33,413 nucleotides of DNA from Gemmatimonas sp. GTDB taxonomy: Bacteria > Gemmatimonadota > Gemmatimonadetes > Gemmatimonadales > Gemmatimonadaceae. The stretch spans positions 1-33,413 of the forward strand of contig PNKF01000007.1 of assembly GCA_013822285.1 (NCBI GenBank). The letters are read 5' to 3'. Under the pieces are notes generated by a model. It was not told the DNA's origin. It saw nothing but the letters and a program-made list of their open reading frames with translations, and did not search any database. Below, piece after piece: positions 1-9,499 of this stretch (position 1 is the stretch's first letter; the number at the start of each line of letters is the position of its first letter). The translations under genes were made by a program, and so were the position numbers.

Positions 1-1
1 C

Positions 2-661
2 CTAGCGCGACAGTTCCGCCATCATCGCAAGCACGCGCACCCACGCCGGCGTCCACGGCGCCACCAGATCGAAGTGCCCGCCGGGCACTCGCAGCGTCTG
101 TGCAGTCGGAAATCGCGCGAGATACGCCTCCACCTGCGCGCGCGGCACCACGCGGTCGTCGTCGGCGGTGACCATGAGCACGCGCGTCCCCGGCGGCGGC
201 CCTGCGCGCGTGACTGGCGAGGCCACGGCATAGCGCGCAATGCTCTGTTCGTCGTTGGAGTCCCGCGCGCCGCCCATCAGGCGCGGCACTGCCGATCCAC
301 ATCCGGAAGGCGCGGCGAAGGCCGCGAGATCGGTGACCGCGGCCAGCGCAACGACTGCGCGCACACGCACGTCAGGCTCGCTCGCGAGCCAGAGCGCGAG
401 CTGTCCGCCGGCCGAATGTCCCATCACGATCACGCGTGAGGTGTCGAGCGAATGCCGCGTGGCCAGCGCACGCAGCGAGTCGTATGCCGCGCGCACGTCG
501 GCAAACGTGCCCGGCATACCCGCGCCGTCCTCGCTGACGCGGCGGTACTCCGCGGCAAACACGGCGAAGCCCGCCTGCCGTAGCGACTCGGCGATCCCTG
601 CCACGTGGTCCACGCCGTAGGCGCTCAGCCAGCAGCCGCCGTGGAGGAGCAGGATGGTCTA
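2..661 (-). pseudogene. alpha/beta hydrolase (esterase/lipase-like), frameshifted; ORF 2..613 is the main part and the open frame extends upstream to a TAG at 659-661
   Basis: GHSAGG nucleophile motif; in-frame upstream translation TILLLHGGCWLSAYGVDHVAG carries the HGG oxyanion motif but has no start codon; likely N-terminal residues are in another frame at the end of ORF 625..2349. Confidence 0.7.
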
Positions 662-2283
662 CGGTTTGGCACTGGGCGTGACGCGCCGGCACGCGGCAGC
701 CGCAACTCGGCGAACTGCGAAGGCGCAGCGCCATACGTGATGCGCAGGTCGGCCGCGGGTACGCGGCGCGCCGAGTCGGCGACGGCGGAGAAGGGCACGC
801 CTCCGAGCGGCGCGCTGCTGCGCTGCGCCCCAGCGCGCTGCGTGTCAGTACCCTGGGCGTCGACTCGCGTCGGCATCGTGAGCAGCGCGACGATCGCCGC
901 TGCCGCGACCGCGAGTTTGCGTCCGTAGCCCGTGATCACGGCAATCGCGACCATCACGACCAGCGCCCATGCATAGGTGTTATGCATGCCAACCGTGAGC
1001 GGGTTCAGTGCCGGCATGCCCAGTCGCTCGGCGCCGCGCGTGGCGCTCGCGGCGAGAATCGTCGGCAGGAACCACGGCAGCAGAAACGGCCACGTGCACA
1101 CGCTGAGATCATGCAGGTTGGCGCGGCGGTAGGCGTCGAGCCCGTGTCGCTCACCCGTCTCCTTGGCGAAAGGGCCGGTCATCAGCACGGCCACCACCGA
1201 GTGCGTCGTGAGCAACACCGCGGCGGATACCGTGCCTACGATCCACGCCTCGGCGGCACGTGGCGTCGCCGCTCGTCGCTCGACGGCGCGCAGCAAGCGC
1301 TCGAGCAAGTCCGTCGCTTGGATCGTACCCACCAGCGCCATCAGCAGCAGCGTGAACACACTCACGCCGATCGCGCGGTTGAATCCATCGAGGATCGCGC
1401 CGCTCGCGCTGAACGAACCCTCCTCCACGCGCATGAGGTCGCTGGGCGATACCAAGCCGAATGCGAGGGCGAGCAGCGTCGCGACGACGATGCCGACGAG
1501 CAGAGCCTCGATGAGATGGCGCTTGGCGAAGAGCATGGCGAGTACCAGCACCGGCACCGCGAGCATGACCAGCGGCAGGGCCGACGTTCCGTCGTGCGTG
1601 GCCGCCGTGCCCGCGTTGCCGCTGCCCAAGAGCACGGAGACGACGAGCGCGAGCAGCCCAGCCGGCAGCGCATAGCGCAACCGCGCGCGCACGGTGCCGC
1701 CGATGTCCGCGCCCTGCGTGCCACTCGACGCGATCGTCGTGTCCGAGACCGGCGACATCGAGTCGCCCCAAGTCGCGCCTGCGAGAATCGCACCCATCAA
1801 GGCCGCGGGCGCAGCACCTGCCGCGCCACCGGCAGGGTAGAGCAGTGGCCCCGCGACGAGAATCGTGCCGAAGCTGGTGCCAGTCGCGGTCGAGACCAAA
1901 GCACAGGCCACGAAGGCCGCGCCGACGTAGGCGCCGCCGCCGAGGCCGAGCGACTGGGCCGACCAGGCGAGCGCGCCGACGAATCCCGACGCTGCAAGGA
2001 GACTGCCCAGCACGCCCGCAAACAGCCAGGCGCAGACCATGATCATCACGATGCGCTGGCTCATGCCGTCGAGCATCGATTCGGCGAACCGCGCGCGGTC
2101 GTGCGCGAGCAGCAGTCCGGCGATGAGCGCGAGCAAGAGCACGGGCCAGAAGCCCTTCTCGTCCGGCGCACCGGCCAGCGCGAGCGCGGTGACACCGCTC
2201 AGGAACACAAGGAAGGGCGCGAGGGCGCCCAGCGTGCCGCCGCGGAAGGTCAGCGGCGCGGCCGCCGGCGTGTGGTCTGGCAT
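625..2283 (-). CDS. NhaC-family Na+/H+ antiporter-like membrane protein, fused at its C-terminus to a signal-peptide-like segment and hydrolase N-terminal sequence
   Basis: many TM segments; ATWGDSMSPVSDTT and HNTYAW motifs typical of NhaC/MleN-like proteins; start taken at MPDHTPAAAP; tail VDAQG...LRITYGAAPSQFAELRLPRAGA resembles a hydrolase N-terminus. Confidence 0.8.
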   Translation of the reverse strand: MPDHTPAAAPLTFRGGTLGALAPFLVFLSGVTALALAGAPDEKGFWPVLLLALIAGLLLAHDRARFAESMLDGMSQRIVMIMVCAWLFAGVLGSLLAASGFVGALAWSAQSLGLGGGAYVGAAFVACALVSTATGTSFGTILVAGPLLYPAGGAAGAAPAALMGAILAGATWGDSMSPVSDTTIASSGTQGADIGGTVRARLRYALPAGLLALVVSVLLGSGNAGTAATHDGTSALPLVMLAVPVLVLAMLFAKRHLIEALLVGIVVATLLALAFGLVSPSDLMRVEEGSFSASGAILDGFNRAIGVSVFTLLLMALVGTIQATDLLERLLRAVERRAATPRAAEAWIVGTVSAAVLLTTHSVVAVLMTGPFAKETGERHGLDAYRRANLHDLSVCTWPFLLPWFLPTILAASATRGAERLGMPALNPLTVGMHNTYAWALVVMVAIAVITGYGRKLAVAAAAIVALLTMPTRVDAQGTDTQRAGAQRSSAPLGGVPFSAVADSARRVPAADLRITYGAAPSQFAELRLPRAGASRPVPNRRPSCSSTAAAG

Positions 2284-2323
2284 AAGTGGACGAAGATACG
2301 CAGCGGTGGCTATCCTTCGCGAC

Positions 2324-2689
2324 ATGAGCAGCCGCGACGACAGCTTCACCCTCTATGACCTGCGCGTCGAGGTCGTGGCCACCGAGCGCCCGATGGTCTG
2401 CAATCATCAGGCGGGCGAGTGGTTCGAGCTCGTGGGCGAGAACCTGCGATTTCCGCCGGGGCAGTCGTTTCCGATCTATCCGTTGGCAGCGATTCTGCCG
2501 CTGCTGCCGGCCAAGCAGCGGGTCACGCATCCTAATGATTGGATGACCACGGACGCCGAGATCGCCTGCCCGGATCCGCACTGCGGCGGGCGATTCCGCA
2601 TCACGCGCACGGGCACGAGCACCTGGAAGCACGGCGAGGTCACGCGCGTCCCGCTCGCGTCCCCTGATTCGCCCGCCGAGAAGCCGTGA
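2324..2689 (+). CDS. TIGR04076-family small protein
   Basis: MSSRDDSFTLYDLRVEVVATERPMVCNHQAGEWFELVGENL...; ATG at 2324. Confidence 0.6.
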   Translation: MSSRDDSFTLYDLRVEVVATERPMVCNHQAGEWFELVGENLRFPPGQSFPIYPLAAILPLLPAKQRVTHPNDWMTTDAEIACPDPHCGGRFRITRTGTSTWKHGEVTRVPLASPDSPAEKP

Positions 2690-3705
2690 CGACGCGCCTC
2701 ATCAAGGGCGGCTGGCAGCTCGCGGGCGGGCATGGCGCCGTCGAAGACGCCGCGGCGATCGCGGACATGTTCGCCTACGCTGAAGCCGGCATCACGGCCT
2801 TCGACTGCGCCGACATCTACACGGGCGTCGAGGCGCTGATCGGCAAGTTTCTCCTGGCGTGGCGAGCGCGACACGGATCGAGCGCCCCGCAGATCCGCGT
2901 GCACACCAAGTGTGTGCCCGATCTCGACCTGCTGGCGAATCTGTCCCGTGCGGATATCGAGCGCACCATCGACCGCTCGCTGCGCCGCTTGGGCAGCGAA
3001 CAGCTCGACCTCGTGCAGTTCCACTGGTGGGACTACTCGCTCGGCGATCCCGTGCAGGCCGCGCTGCATCTCGATGCCATGCGCCGCGAGGGGAAGATCC
3101 GCGCACTTGGCGTTACAAACATGGACCTGCCGCACCTGCAGGCCATCGGCGATGCCGGTGTGCCCATCGTCGCGCATCAGCTGCAGTGTTCGCTGCTCGA
3201 CCGCCGCGCGCTTGGCCCGATGCGCGACTACTGCGAACGGCATGGCATCGCGCTGCTGACTTATGGCTCTCTCGCCGGCGGGTTTCTCCACGAGCGCTGG
3301 CTGGGCGCACCGGCGCCTGCGGAGCCGCTGGAGAATCGCTCGTTGGTGAAGTACAAGCTGATCATCGACGAGTGGGGCGGCTGGGAGCCGTTCCAAGCAC
3401 TGCTGCACACGCTGCATCGCGTGGCGCAGCGACACGGCACGACGATTGGCGCTGTGGCGCTGCGTTGGGTGCTCGATCAGCGCGGTGTGTCGGCGGCGAT
3501 TGTCGGGGCGCGGCATGCGCGACATCTCCCGGCGACGTTGGCGGCGCTGTCGCTTGCATTGCGCGATCACGAACGCCGCGAGTTGGCGCTCGCGCTCGGC
3601 GATGGGCCGGGGCCGAGTGGCGATGTGTATGCGTTGGAGCGCGAGAAGGGGGGGCGGCATGCGGCGATCATGCGGTATGGGCTCAATCGGGCAGCGAGCG
3701 ACTGA
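2686..3705 (+). CDS. aldo/keto reductase family oxidoreductase
   Basis: AKR TIM-barrel pattern: FDCADIYTGVE, LGVTNMDLPHL, RWVLDQRGVSAAIVGARHARHL. Confidence 0.9.
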   Translation: MTTRLIKGGWQLAGGHGAVEDAAAIADMFAYAEAGITAFDCADIYTGVEALIGKFLLAWRARHGSSAPQIRVHTKCVPDLDLLANLSRADIERTIDRSLRRLGSEQLDLVQFHWWDYSLGDPVQAALHLDAMRREGKIRALGVTNMDLPHLQAIGDAGVPIVAHQLQCSLLDRRALGPMRDYCERHGIALLTYGSLAGGFLHERWLGAPAPAEPLENRSLVKYKLIIDEWGGWEPFQALLHTLHRVAQRHGTTIGAVALRWVLDQRGVSAAIVGARHARHLPATLAALSLALRDHERRELALALGDGPGPSGDVYALEREKGGRHAAIMRYGLNRAASD

Positions 3706-3725
3706 CTCAAAAGGTTGAAATGCCG

Positions 3726-3768
3726 TTGACATACCCAAAAAGGGTATTATAATACCCATTATGGGTAC
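3726..3768 (+). promoter_or_regulatory. Consensus sigma70 promoter (TTGACA 3726-3731, N16, TATAAT 3748-3753) overlaid by two palindromes ATACCC-N5-GGGTAT and ATACCC-N5-GGGTAC, with the ATG at 3761 inside the second
   Basis: read directly from sequence; palindrome centres 3739 and 3760, 21 bp apart. Confidence 0.85.
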
Positions 3769-4381
3769 TTTACAAAGCCGTTCGACCAACCCGCTGCAGG
3801 CGCTGTTCAGTCCTGTTCAGGCGGCCACGCTCACTCTGCTCTTCGGCCACCCCGATCAGCGGTTCGCGACGAACGAGATCATCCGACGCATCGGTAGCGG
3901 ATCAGGTGCCGTGCAGCGTCAATTGGCCGCGCTGGTAGATGCCGACCTCGTGACGATCACGCGCGTTGGCAACCAGAAGCACTACCAGGCCAACAAGAAC
4001 TCCCCCGTCTTCGCTGAATTGCATGGCCTGATGGTGAAGACGGCAGCCTTCAGCGGCGTGCTCCGTGACGCGCTGATGACGCTCGGCGCCGACGTTGTGT
4101 CTGCGTTCGTCTTCGGCTCGGTTGCGGCGGGTACCGCGCGGAGCGGAAGCGATCTCGACCTGTTGGTGATCAAGCGCGATGACGCAGCGCTCGACCACGC
4201 CACTCTATATGATGCGCTCCAGGGCGCGGAGGCAGAGTTGCAGCGCCGCATTGAACCCGTGTTGATGACGCGGTCCGACTGGCAGGCGAAGCGGACGGTG
4301 AACGGTTCCTTCGCGCAGCGAGTCGCGACGGGCCCAACGCTGTCGGTCCTCGGTGGCGTCGATGAAGTCTCCGGCGCTTGA
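3761..4381 (+). CDS. HTH domain fused to minimal nucleotidyltransferase (MntA-like, putative antitoxin)
   Basis: N-terminal winged-HTH-like region; MNT motif FGSVAAGTARSGSDLDLLVI. Confidence 0.85.
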   Translation: MGTLQSRSTNPLQALFSPVQAATLTLLFGHPDQRFATNEIIRRIGSGSGAVQRQLAALVDADLVTITRVGNQKHYQANKNSPVFAELHGLMVKTAAFSGVLRDALMTLGADVVSAFVFGSVAAGTARSGSDLDLLVIKRDDAALDHATLYDALQGAEAELQRRIEPVLMTRSDWQAKRTVNGSFAQRVATGPTLSVLGGVDEVSGA

Positions 4382-4690
4382 GAACCTCGCCCGCATCGGC
4401 AAGTTGCACGCCGCGGTGCACTCGGCGGAAGAAACGGAGACGCGCACAGTCTCGCCCTCGCAGCGCTCTGGCGATGCGGATACCGTTCGGAGGATCGGCA
4501 CACGGTCTTCGCATGCCTGGTTCACACAACCCAGCTGACGCATGGGTCGCAGCGCGTCTTGGTGAACGCGCATCGGACCAGGAATCAAATGGAGTATGAG
4601 GCTGATGACCGTGTCGACGAGGGGTTGCTCGCGTCACTTATCGCCGCCGCGCAGGAACTCGCCTTGCTGCTCGAGGCAGCGGTTCCGTGA
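4362..4690 (+). pseudogene. HEPN-domain toxin partner of the MNT, disrupted by frameshift and probable internal deletion
   Basis: N-part MKSPALENLARIGKLHA at 4362 in one frame; C-part HSLALAALWRCGYRSEDRHTVFACLVHTTQLTHGSQRVLVNAHRTRNQMEYEADDRVDEGLLASLIAAAQELALLLEAAVP* in another, ending 4690. Confidence 0.7.
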
Positions 4691-4789
4691 CTCGGTACAG
4701 TCCTAGTGTGGGCTGTCGCATCCGCAGGAATGCGAAGCGCCAGCGTTGCTAGTCGTCGTGATGTGGAAGCTGTGGTATCGTTCAGGGCG

Positions 4790-5491
4790 ATGCGACTCTC
4801 GCGTGTCATCCCCCGGACGATCCCGCAGCCCCTGCCACTGCTCCTCGCCATCGGCTTGGCCTGTGGGGACTCGGCGCGTCCCACGCCAGATGTTGGAAGC
4901 AATGTAGCGTTGCCGGCGGAGTTGTCGGGGATTCCGACGACTGGCCCGGAAGCCGTGCGTCGCGCACGACTGATCGAGCCGAATGTCGAGCTCGACCTGC
5001 GCGACGCCCCGTATCAGTTCCACGCGGAGCTTGAGCGGAACAACGGGCGCATTGATACGATGGCGGTTGCTGCCACAGGTCTCGACGACACGACGGTGGC
5101 GCAGGTCGTGGACGGGGCGGTGACGCCGCGCGACGTCGGTGCGACGAACGTGCGGATCGACCTCGCGCCGCAGCTTCGCTTGCGGGGTTCGGTGGTAGTG
5201 AGCGAGCGGATCGCGTCGGATTCGGTATGGCTTTCGCGCGGTCAGGTGCGCGCGTGGGAGCTGCGGCCTGGCATGTACCGCATCACGGTGGATGCGAAGG
5301 CAGCGCCGGGTGAGCCGCAGCCGCTGGAGCTGGCCGCGGACTTGCTCTGTGCGCCGGATGCGCGGGCGCCGCGGGAGACGATCTCGTGTCGGGTGCGGCA
5401 GAACACGCGGATGCTGCTGCGGCACACGGGGGCGGGCAGCGCGGCGGGGCCGTCGCTGGCGGTGGTGACGATCGTCAGGGTCAGGTCCTGA
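4790..5491 (+). CDS. hypothetical lipoprotein/secreted protein
   Basis: MRLSRVIPRTIPQPLPLLLAIGLACGDS signal-like N-terminus; no recognised domain. Confidence 0.6.
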   Translation: MRLSRVIPRTIPQPLPLLLAIGLACGDSARPTPDVGSNVALPAELSGIPTTGPEAVRRARLIEPNVELDLRDAPYQFHAELERNNGRIDTMAVAATGLDDTTVAQVVDGAVTPRDVGATNVRIDLAPQLRLRGSVVVSERIASDSVWLSRGQVRAWELRPGMYRITVDAKAAPGEPQPLELAADLLCAPDARAPRETISCRVRQNTRMLLRHTGAGSAAGPSLAVVTIVRVRS

Positions 5492-5858
5492 AGCCGAGTT
5501 TTTCGGCCACGGCGCGCTGTGGCTTATCGAGTGAGAGGAAGGTGAGGTCGCGGTCCGGAGAGTAGTTCAGTGCAACGGCCAGGTGCCAGCAGTCTGCCCC
5601 ACGCAGGTATCCGGCGGCGAGGACCTCCTCGATTTCCAGCGTCAAGGGTTCCGGTGCCGCAAGGAGCAGCGCACCAGTCAATGGAGATTCCGCGAGCGTT
5701 TGGTTCTCGCGACGCAGGGCGCTCGCCAGCTCAGCCTGTGTAAACACTGATGTGACGATCCGCTCAAACCCCTGCAATCGACGACGCAGACGGGCCGCGT
5801 CGGGCTCTCGGAACGCGAGCGCGACGAACACCGAAGCATCGGCATAGGCTGTGCTCAA
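5481..5858 (-). CDS. vapC: PIN-domain toxin (VapC-like)
   Basis: PIN acidic pattern: YADASVFVAL, FTQAELASALRR, GADCWHLAVAL, LTFLSLD. Confidence 0.85.
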   Translation of the reverse strand: MSTAYADASVFVALAFREPDAARLRRRLQGFERIVTSVFTQAELASALRRENQTLAESPLTGALLLAAPEPLTLEIEEVLAAGYLRGADCWHLAVALNYSPDRDLTFLSLDKPQRAVAEKLGFRT

Positions 5859-6142
5859 TCGCGGTCCTCGAGGAACCGCTTCAGGGCGCCGGGGCGGCGA
5901 GTTCCAAGCGGGAACTTGGTCTGGCTTGCGCTGCCTTCGACCACAAAGATGTGCCCGGCACGCTCAAGTTCCGCATGTCGTTCCGCGGTGGCCTTCGGCG
6001 ATGCGTCTTCGTCGATGGGTCGCAGCTCCACGACCGGACGCCCGTGAAGGGTGATGGTGACCGCCTGACCGCCCTCGCGGACGTGGCGCACCAGCTCCGA
6101 GAGCTTCGCCTTGGCCTCGTAGAGGGAGTACTTTCTTGGCAT
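5855..6142 (-). CDS. Phd/YefM-type antitoxin (VapB-like)
   Basis: MPRKYSLYEAKAKLSELVRHVREGGQAVTITLHGRPVVELRPI; 4-bp overlap with vapC. Confidence 0.85.
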   Translation of the reverse strand: MPRKYSLYEAKAKLSELVRHVREGGQAVTITLHGRPVVELRPIDEDASPKATAERHAELERAGHIFVVEGSASQTKFPLGTRRPGALKRFLEDRD

Positions 6143-6143
6143 G

Positions 6144-6177
6144 CTGCAGTATACCCAATTCTGACCAGTCTGGTCAA
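6144..6177 (-). promoter_or_regulatory. vapB promoter (TTGACC-N18-TATACT) with 15-bp palindrome TGACCAGTCTGGTCA at 6162-6176
   Basis: reverse complement reads TTGACCagactggtcagaattgggTATACTgcagcATG. Confidence 0.7.
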
Positions 6178-6181
6178 ACAT

Positions 6182-7153
6182 ATGAACGCGCGTACCATCC
6201 TTTTCGCGACGTTGGCCCTCAGCGCCTGCGCCGGCCGATCAAAGCCCGCGTTCGATCACGCGCTGCCCGGCGGCGCGCTGCCCTGGACCCACGCGAACTT
6301 CGACACCGCCGGCAGCCGCTTCACCTTCGCGATCGTCTCGGACCTGAACGGTGGCGAACGCCGCGACGTGTTCAGCACCGCGGTGCGTCAGCTCGCGCTG
6401 CTGCGCCCCGAACTGGTGATGAGCGTCGGCGACTTGATCGACGGCCCATCGCCGAATGCCGACTCGCTCACGCGCGAGTGGGACGACTTCGACGCGCGCG
6501 CCCGCGCGATGCCCGCGCCGTTCTTCCGCGTGGGCGGCAATCACGATCTCACGGGAGATGAGCTGCGCGACGTGTGGCGCTCGCGCTACGGGCCGACCTA
6601 TTACTCGTTCGTGTACAAGGATGCGTTGTTCCTGGTGCTCGACACCGAAGACCTCTCGCCCGAGCGGGCGCGGGAGATCTTCGTCGCGCGCACGAAGGCC
6701 GTGCAGGCGGCAGCCGAGAACCAGGGCGGTCAGGACACGCTGTCGTACTACCGCATGCAGGAACGTGCGACCGGTGACATCAGCGCCGCGCAAGCGGCGT
6801 ACATGCGACGCGCGATCGCCGAGCACGCCGACGTGCGCTGGACCTTCGTGTTCCTGCACAAGCCGGTGTGGGGCAATCCCGCCGACGACGACTTCAAGGC
6901 GATCGAACGCGCGCTTGCTGATCGCCCATATACGGTCTTCAGTGGCCACCTGCACTCGTTGGCGCTGCGCGAGCGGCTTGGCCGCGAGTACTACACGCTC
7001 GGCACCACGGGCGGCAGCCAGAATCCACGGGATCCGATGGCCTTCGACCATCTGACCTTGGTGACGATGACCAAGGATGGCCCGTCGGTTACGCACTTAC
7101 GGATGGAAGGCGTGCTCGGCCCTGATGGAAAGCTGCCCAGCCCTCGACCATAG
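6182..7153 (+). CDS. metallophosphoesterase (calcineurin-like), lipoprotein
   Basis: lipobox LSAC; metal-binding motifs GDLIDG, GGNHD, FSGHLHS. Confidence 0.9.
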   Translation: MNARTILFATLALSACAGRSKPAFDHALPGGALPWTHANFDTAGSRFTFAIVSDLNGGERRDVFSTAVRQLALLRPELVMSVGDLIDGPSPNADSLTREWDDFDARARAMPAPFFRVGGNHDLTGDELRDVWRSRYGPTYYSFVYKDALFLVLDTEDLSPERAREIFVARTKAVQAAAENQGGQDTLSYYRMQERATGDISAAQAAYMRRAIAEHADVRWTFVFLHKPVWGNPADDDFKAIERALADRPYTVFSGHLHSLALRERLGREYYTLGTTGGSQNPRDPMAFDHLTLVTMTKDGPSVTHLRMEGVLGPDGKLPSPRP

Positions 7154-7168
7154 ATAGGTCGCGCGGCG

Positions 7169-7861
7169 CTAGACGACCTGCGTCCCGAAAAGGCGTCCGA
7201 CACCCGCTGACGCCGCCATCGCGATGGCACCCCAGAAGGCGACGCGGAATGCGGCACGCCCCACCGGAGCGCCGCCGACTTTCGCGGCGAGTGCGCCGAG
7301 TATGGAGAGCAGCACGAGCGTGCTGCCGATCACGAGACGAGACAGCGAAGCTGCGGGCGCGAAGGCGACGATGAGCACGGGCAGGGCAGCGCCCACCGCG
7401 AATGACGCCGCCGATGCCAATGAGGCTTGCAGTGGCCGTGCGGTGCTCGCTTCGGTGAGGCCAAGTTCGTCGCGCGCGTGTGCGCCGAGTGCGTCGTGCG
7501 CGGTGAGTTGCGCGGCGACTTGCTTGGCGAGGTCGGGGCTGAGGCCGCGCGACTCGTAGATGCCCGCGAGCTCCGCGAGTTCGGCTTCGGGCTGCGTCTC
7601 CAGTTCGCCGCGCTCGCGCGCGATGTCTGCCGATTCCGTGTCGGCCTGCGAGCTCACGGAGACGTATTCGCCGGCCGCCATCGACATCGCGCCCGCCACC
7701 ACGCCGGCGACGCCCGCGATGAGGATGGCCGCGCGCTCGCTGCCCGAGGCCGCGACGCCGATAGTGAGACTCGCCGTGGAGATCAGGCCATCGTTGGCGC
7801 CGAGCACCGCGGCGCGGAGCCAGCCGATATGGGCAGTGCGGTGGCGTTCGCTGTGGCGCAC
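7169..7861 (-). CDS. VIT1/CCC1-family transporter
   Basis: RAAVLGANDGLISTASLTIGVAAS; AMSMAAGEYVSVSSQADTE. Confidence 0.92.
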   Translation of the reverse strand: MRHSERHRTAHIGWLRAAVLGANDGLISTASLTIGVAASGSERAAILIAGVAGVVAGAMSMAAGEYVSVSSQADTESADIARERGELETQPEAELAELAGIYESRGLSPDLAKQVAAQLTAHDALGAHARDELGLTEASTARPLQASLASAASFAVGAALPVLIVAFAPAASLSRLVIGSTLVLLSILGALAAKVGGAPVGRAAFRVAFWGAIAMAASAGVGRLFGTQVV

Positions 7862-7872
7862 GGCGACTCCGG

Positions 7873-8229
7873 TCAGGTGGGGGTGCGGAGAATCTTCTCC
7901 ATCGGGCGACCCTTCGCGAGTTCATCGACCAGCTTGTCGAGATAGCGGATCTTCTGCATCAGTGGATCTTCGACGTTCTCCACGCGTACGCCGCAGACTA
8001 CGCCGGTGATCAGCCCCACGTGCGGGTTCAGCTGCGGCGCTTCATCGAAGAAGGTCCGCAGGTCGACCTCGCGCTTGATTTGCTTGGCCAGCCCCGCGGC
8101 GGTGTAGCCCGTGAGCCAGCGGATTACTTGATCCACTTCGGCCTTCGTGCGCTGCTTGCGCTCGGCTTTGGTGACGTAGAGCGGATACACCGAGGAGAAC
8201 TTCATGGCGAAGACGCGCTCGAGCTTCAT
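7873..8229 (-). CDS. DUF2200-family protein
   Basis: [43 protein letters not shown]. Confidence 0.75.
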   Translation of the reverse strand: MKLERVFAMKFSSVYPLYVTKAERKQRTKAEVDQVIRWLTGYTAAGLAKQIKREVDLRTFFDEAPQLNPHVGLITGVVCGVRVENVEDPLMQKIRYLDKLVDELAKGRPMEKILRTPT

Positions 8230-8237
8230 GATGGACG

Positions 8238-8915
8238 CTACTTCTTCTTGGCCGGCTTCGGCAGTGGCGTGATGGTTTCGCCGCGGGCGAGCATGGCGAC
8301 CAGGTCGGCGATCTTTTTCGCGCGGCCTGCTGGCGTGCGCATTGCCGTCGTGCGGTAGTTCAGCGCGAAGAGGTTCATCTTGTTCAGCGTCTTGAAGGTG
8401 CGCTCGGCCTTCGCGTTGGCCTTGATGGCCGCGCGCAGATCGTCGGGGATGCCATCCGAGGAGGCGGCGCGGATGGGCGCGTAGGCGGCATCCCAGCGGC
8501 CATCCTGCTTGGCGGCGTCGACGTGCTTCAGGCCATGCGGCGTCATGCGCTGCTCGCGGATCAGTCGCTCGACGTGCTCGCGGTTCACCTGGCTCCATAC
8601 GCTCTTGGGGCGGCGTGGCGTAAAGCGCTGGATGAATGAGGCTTCATCGAAGCTCTTCTTGAGACCGTCGATCCAGCCCCAGCAGAGCGCGATGTCTAGC
8701 GCCTCGGCGTAACTGACGGTCTGCACGCCGGAGGCCTTCTTGTAGATGCGCAGCCAGAGCTCGTCGGCCTTGGCATGGTTCGCCGAGATCCAGCGCTCGA
8801 AGGCGGCGGCGCTGGGGAAGGGTTTGACCCGTGCGGGGTCGACGGTGACGGGGGGCATACCGAGAATCTGGCGCAGGGTCAGGGCGTTGACGAGGCGTAT
8901 CCGGAAATCCCTCAT
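8238..8915 (-). CDS. YdeI/OmpD-associated family protein
   Basis: [68 protein letters not shown]. Confidence 0.85.
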   Translation of the reverse strand: MRDFRIRLVNALTLRQILGMPPVTVDPARVKPFPSAAAFERWISANHAKADELWLRIYKKASGVQTVSYAEALDIALCWGWIDGLKKSFDEASFIQRFTPRRPKSVWSQVNREHVERLIREQRMTPHGLKHVDAAKQDGRWDAAYAPIRAASSDGIPDDLRAAIKANAKAERTFKTLNKMNLFALNYRTTAMRTPAGRAKKIADLVAMLARGETITPLPKPAKKK

Positions 8916-8985
8916 TGCCGCGTCCTCTGAAGAACCGAGATTGAGAGCAGGACGGTCGCGGCGCGCGCGACGCGCGGGAGGCGCT

Positions 8986-9477
8986 ATGTCTGCTGGTTCG
9001 AAGGTTCTCCGAGTGATGGCGATGGCGATGCTGTGGGGGCTGACGGCGATGCCGCTGCCCGCCCAGTGGGTGATGCGGCCGGGCGTTGGTGTGTTCACGC
9101 TGCTGCGACTGGAGGCCGAGCACGAGACTGGGGCGCGGACGACGACGGCGTTTGCGCTCGGTGTGCATCCGTTAGCGGTGCCGAGCCTTGAGGCGCTGAT
9201 GCGGCGTCAGATCGGTGAGGCACGGGCGGACGGCGGCATGGCGTTTGTGGATGTTGCCGTGCTGGGCTTCGTGCCGGGGACGCAGTTCTCGGATGGGTCG
9301 TATCCGGGGGTTGGGCTGCATGTCACGTATGGCAGGCGTTGGATGCGCCCGGCGGAGCGGGTGGAGCAGCTGCGGCTAGGGCTCGGCTTGTATCATGAGA
9401 TTGCGGATGAGCCGGACGCTGAGACGGTGTTGGTGCCGGTGGTTGGACTCGAATTCGGTCGGCGTGCGCGAAAATGA
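8986..9477 (+). CDS. hypothetical secreted protein
   Basis: signal-like N-terminus MSAGSKVLRVMAMAMLWGLTAMPLPAQ; no recognised domain. Confidence 0.5.
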   Translation: MSAGSKVLRVMAMAMLWGLTAMPLPAQWVMRPGVGVFTLLRLEAEHETGARTTTAFALGVHPLAVPSLEALMRRQIGEARADGGMAFVDVAVLGFVPGTQFSDGSYPGVGLHVTYGRRWMRPAERVEQLRLGLGLYHEIADEPDAETVLVPVVGLEFGRRARK

Positions 9478-9499
9478 TTGCGTGCTATGCACGTGCCGA

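Noticed and set aside
982-2358. 458-aa plus-strand ORF rich in Arg/His/Gln
   Set aside because: Antisense to the NhaC-like gene; high-GC shadow ORF.
2476-3789. 437-aa minus-strand ORF
   Set aside because: Antisense to the aldo/keto reductase; no family features.
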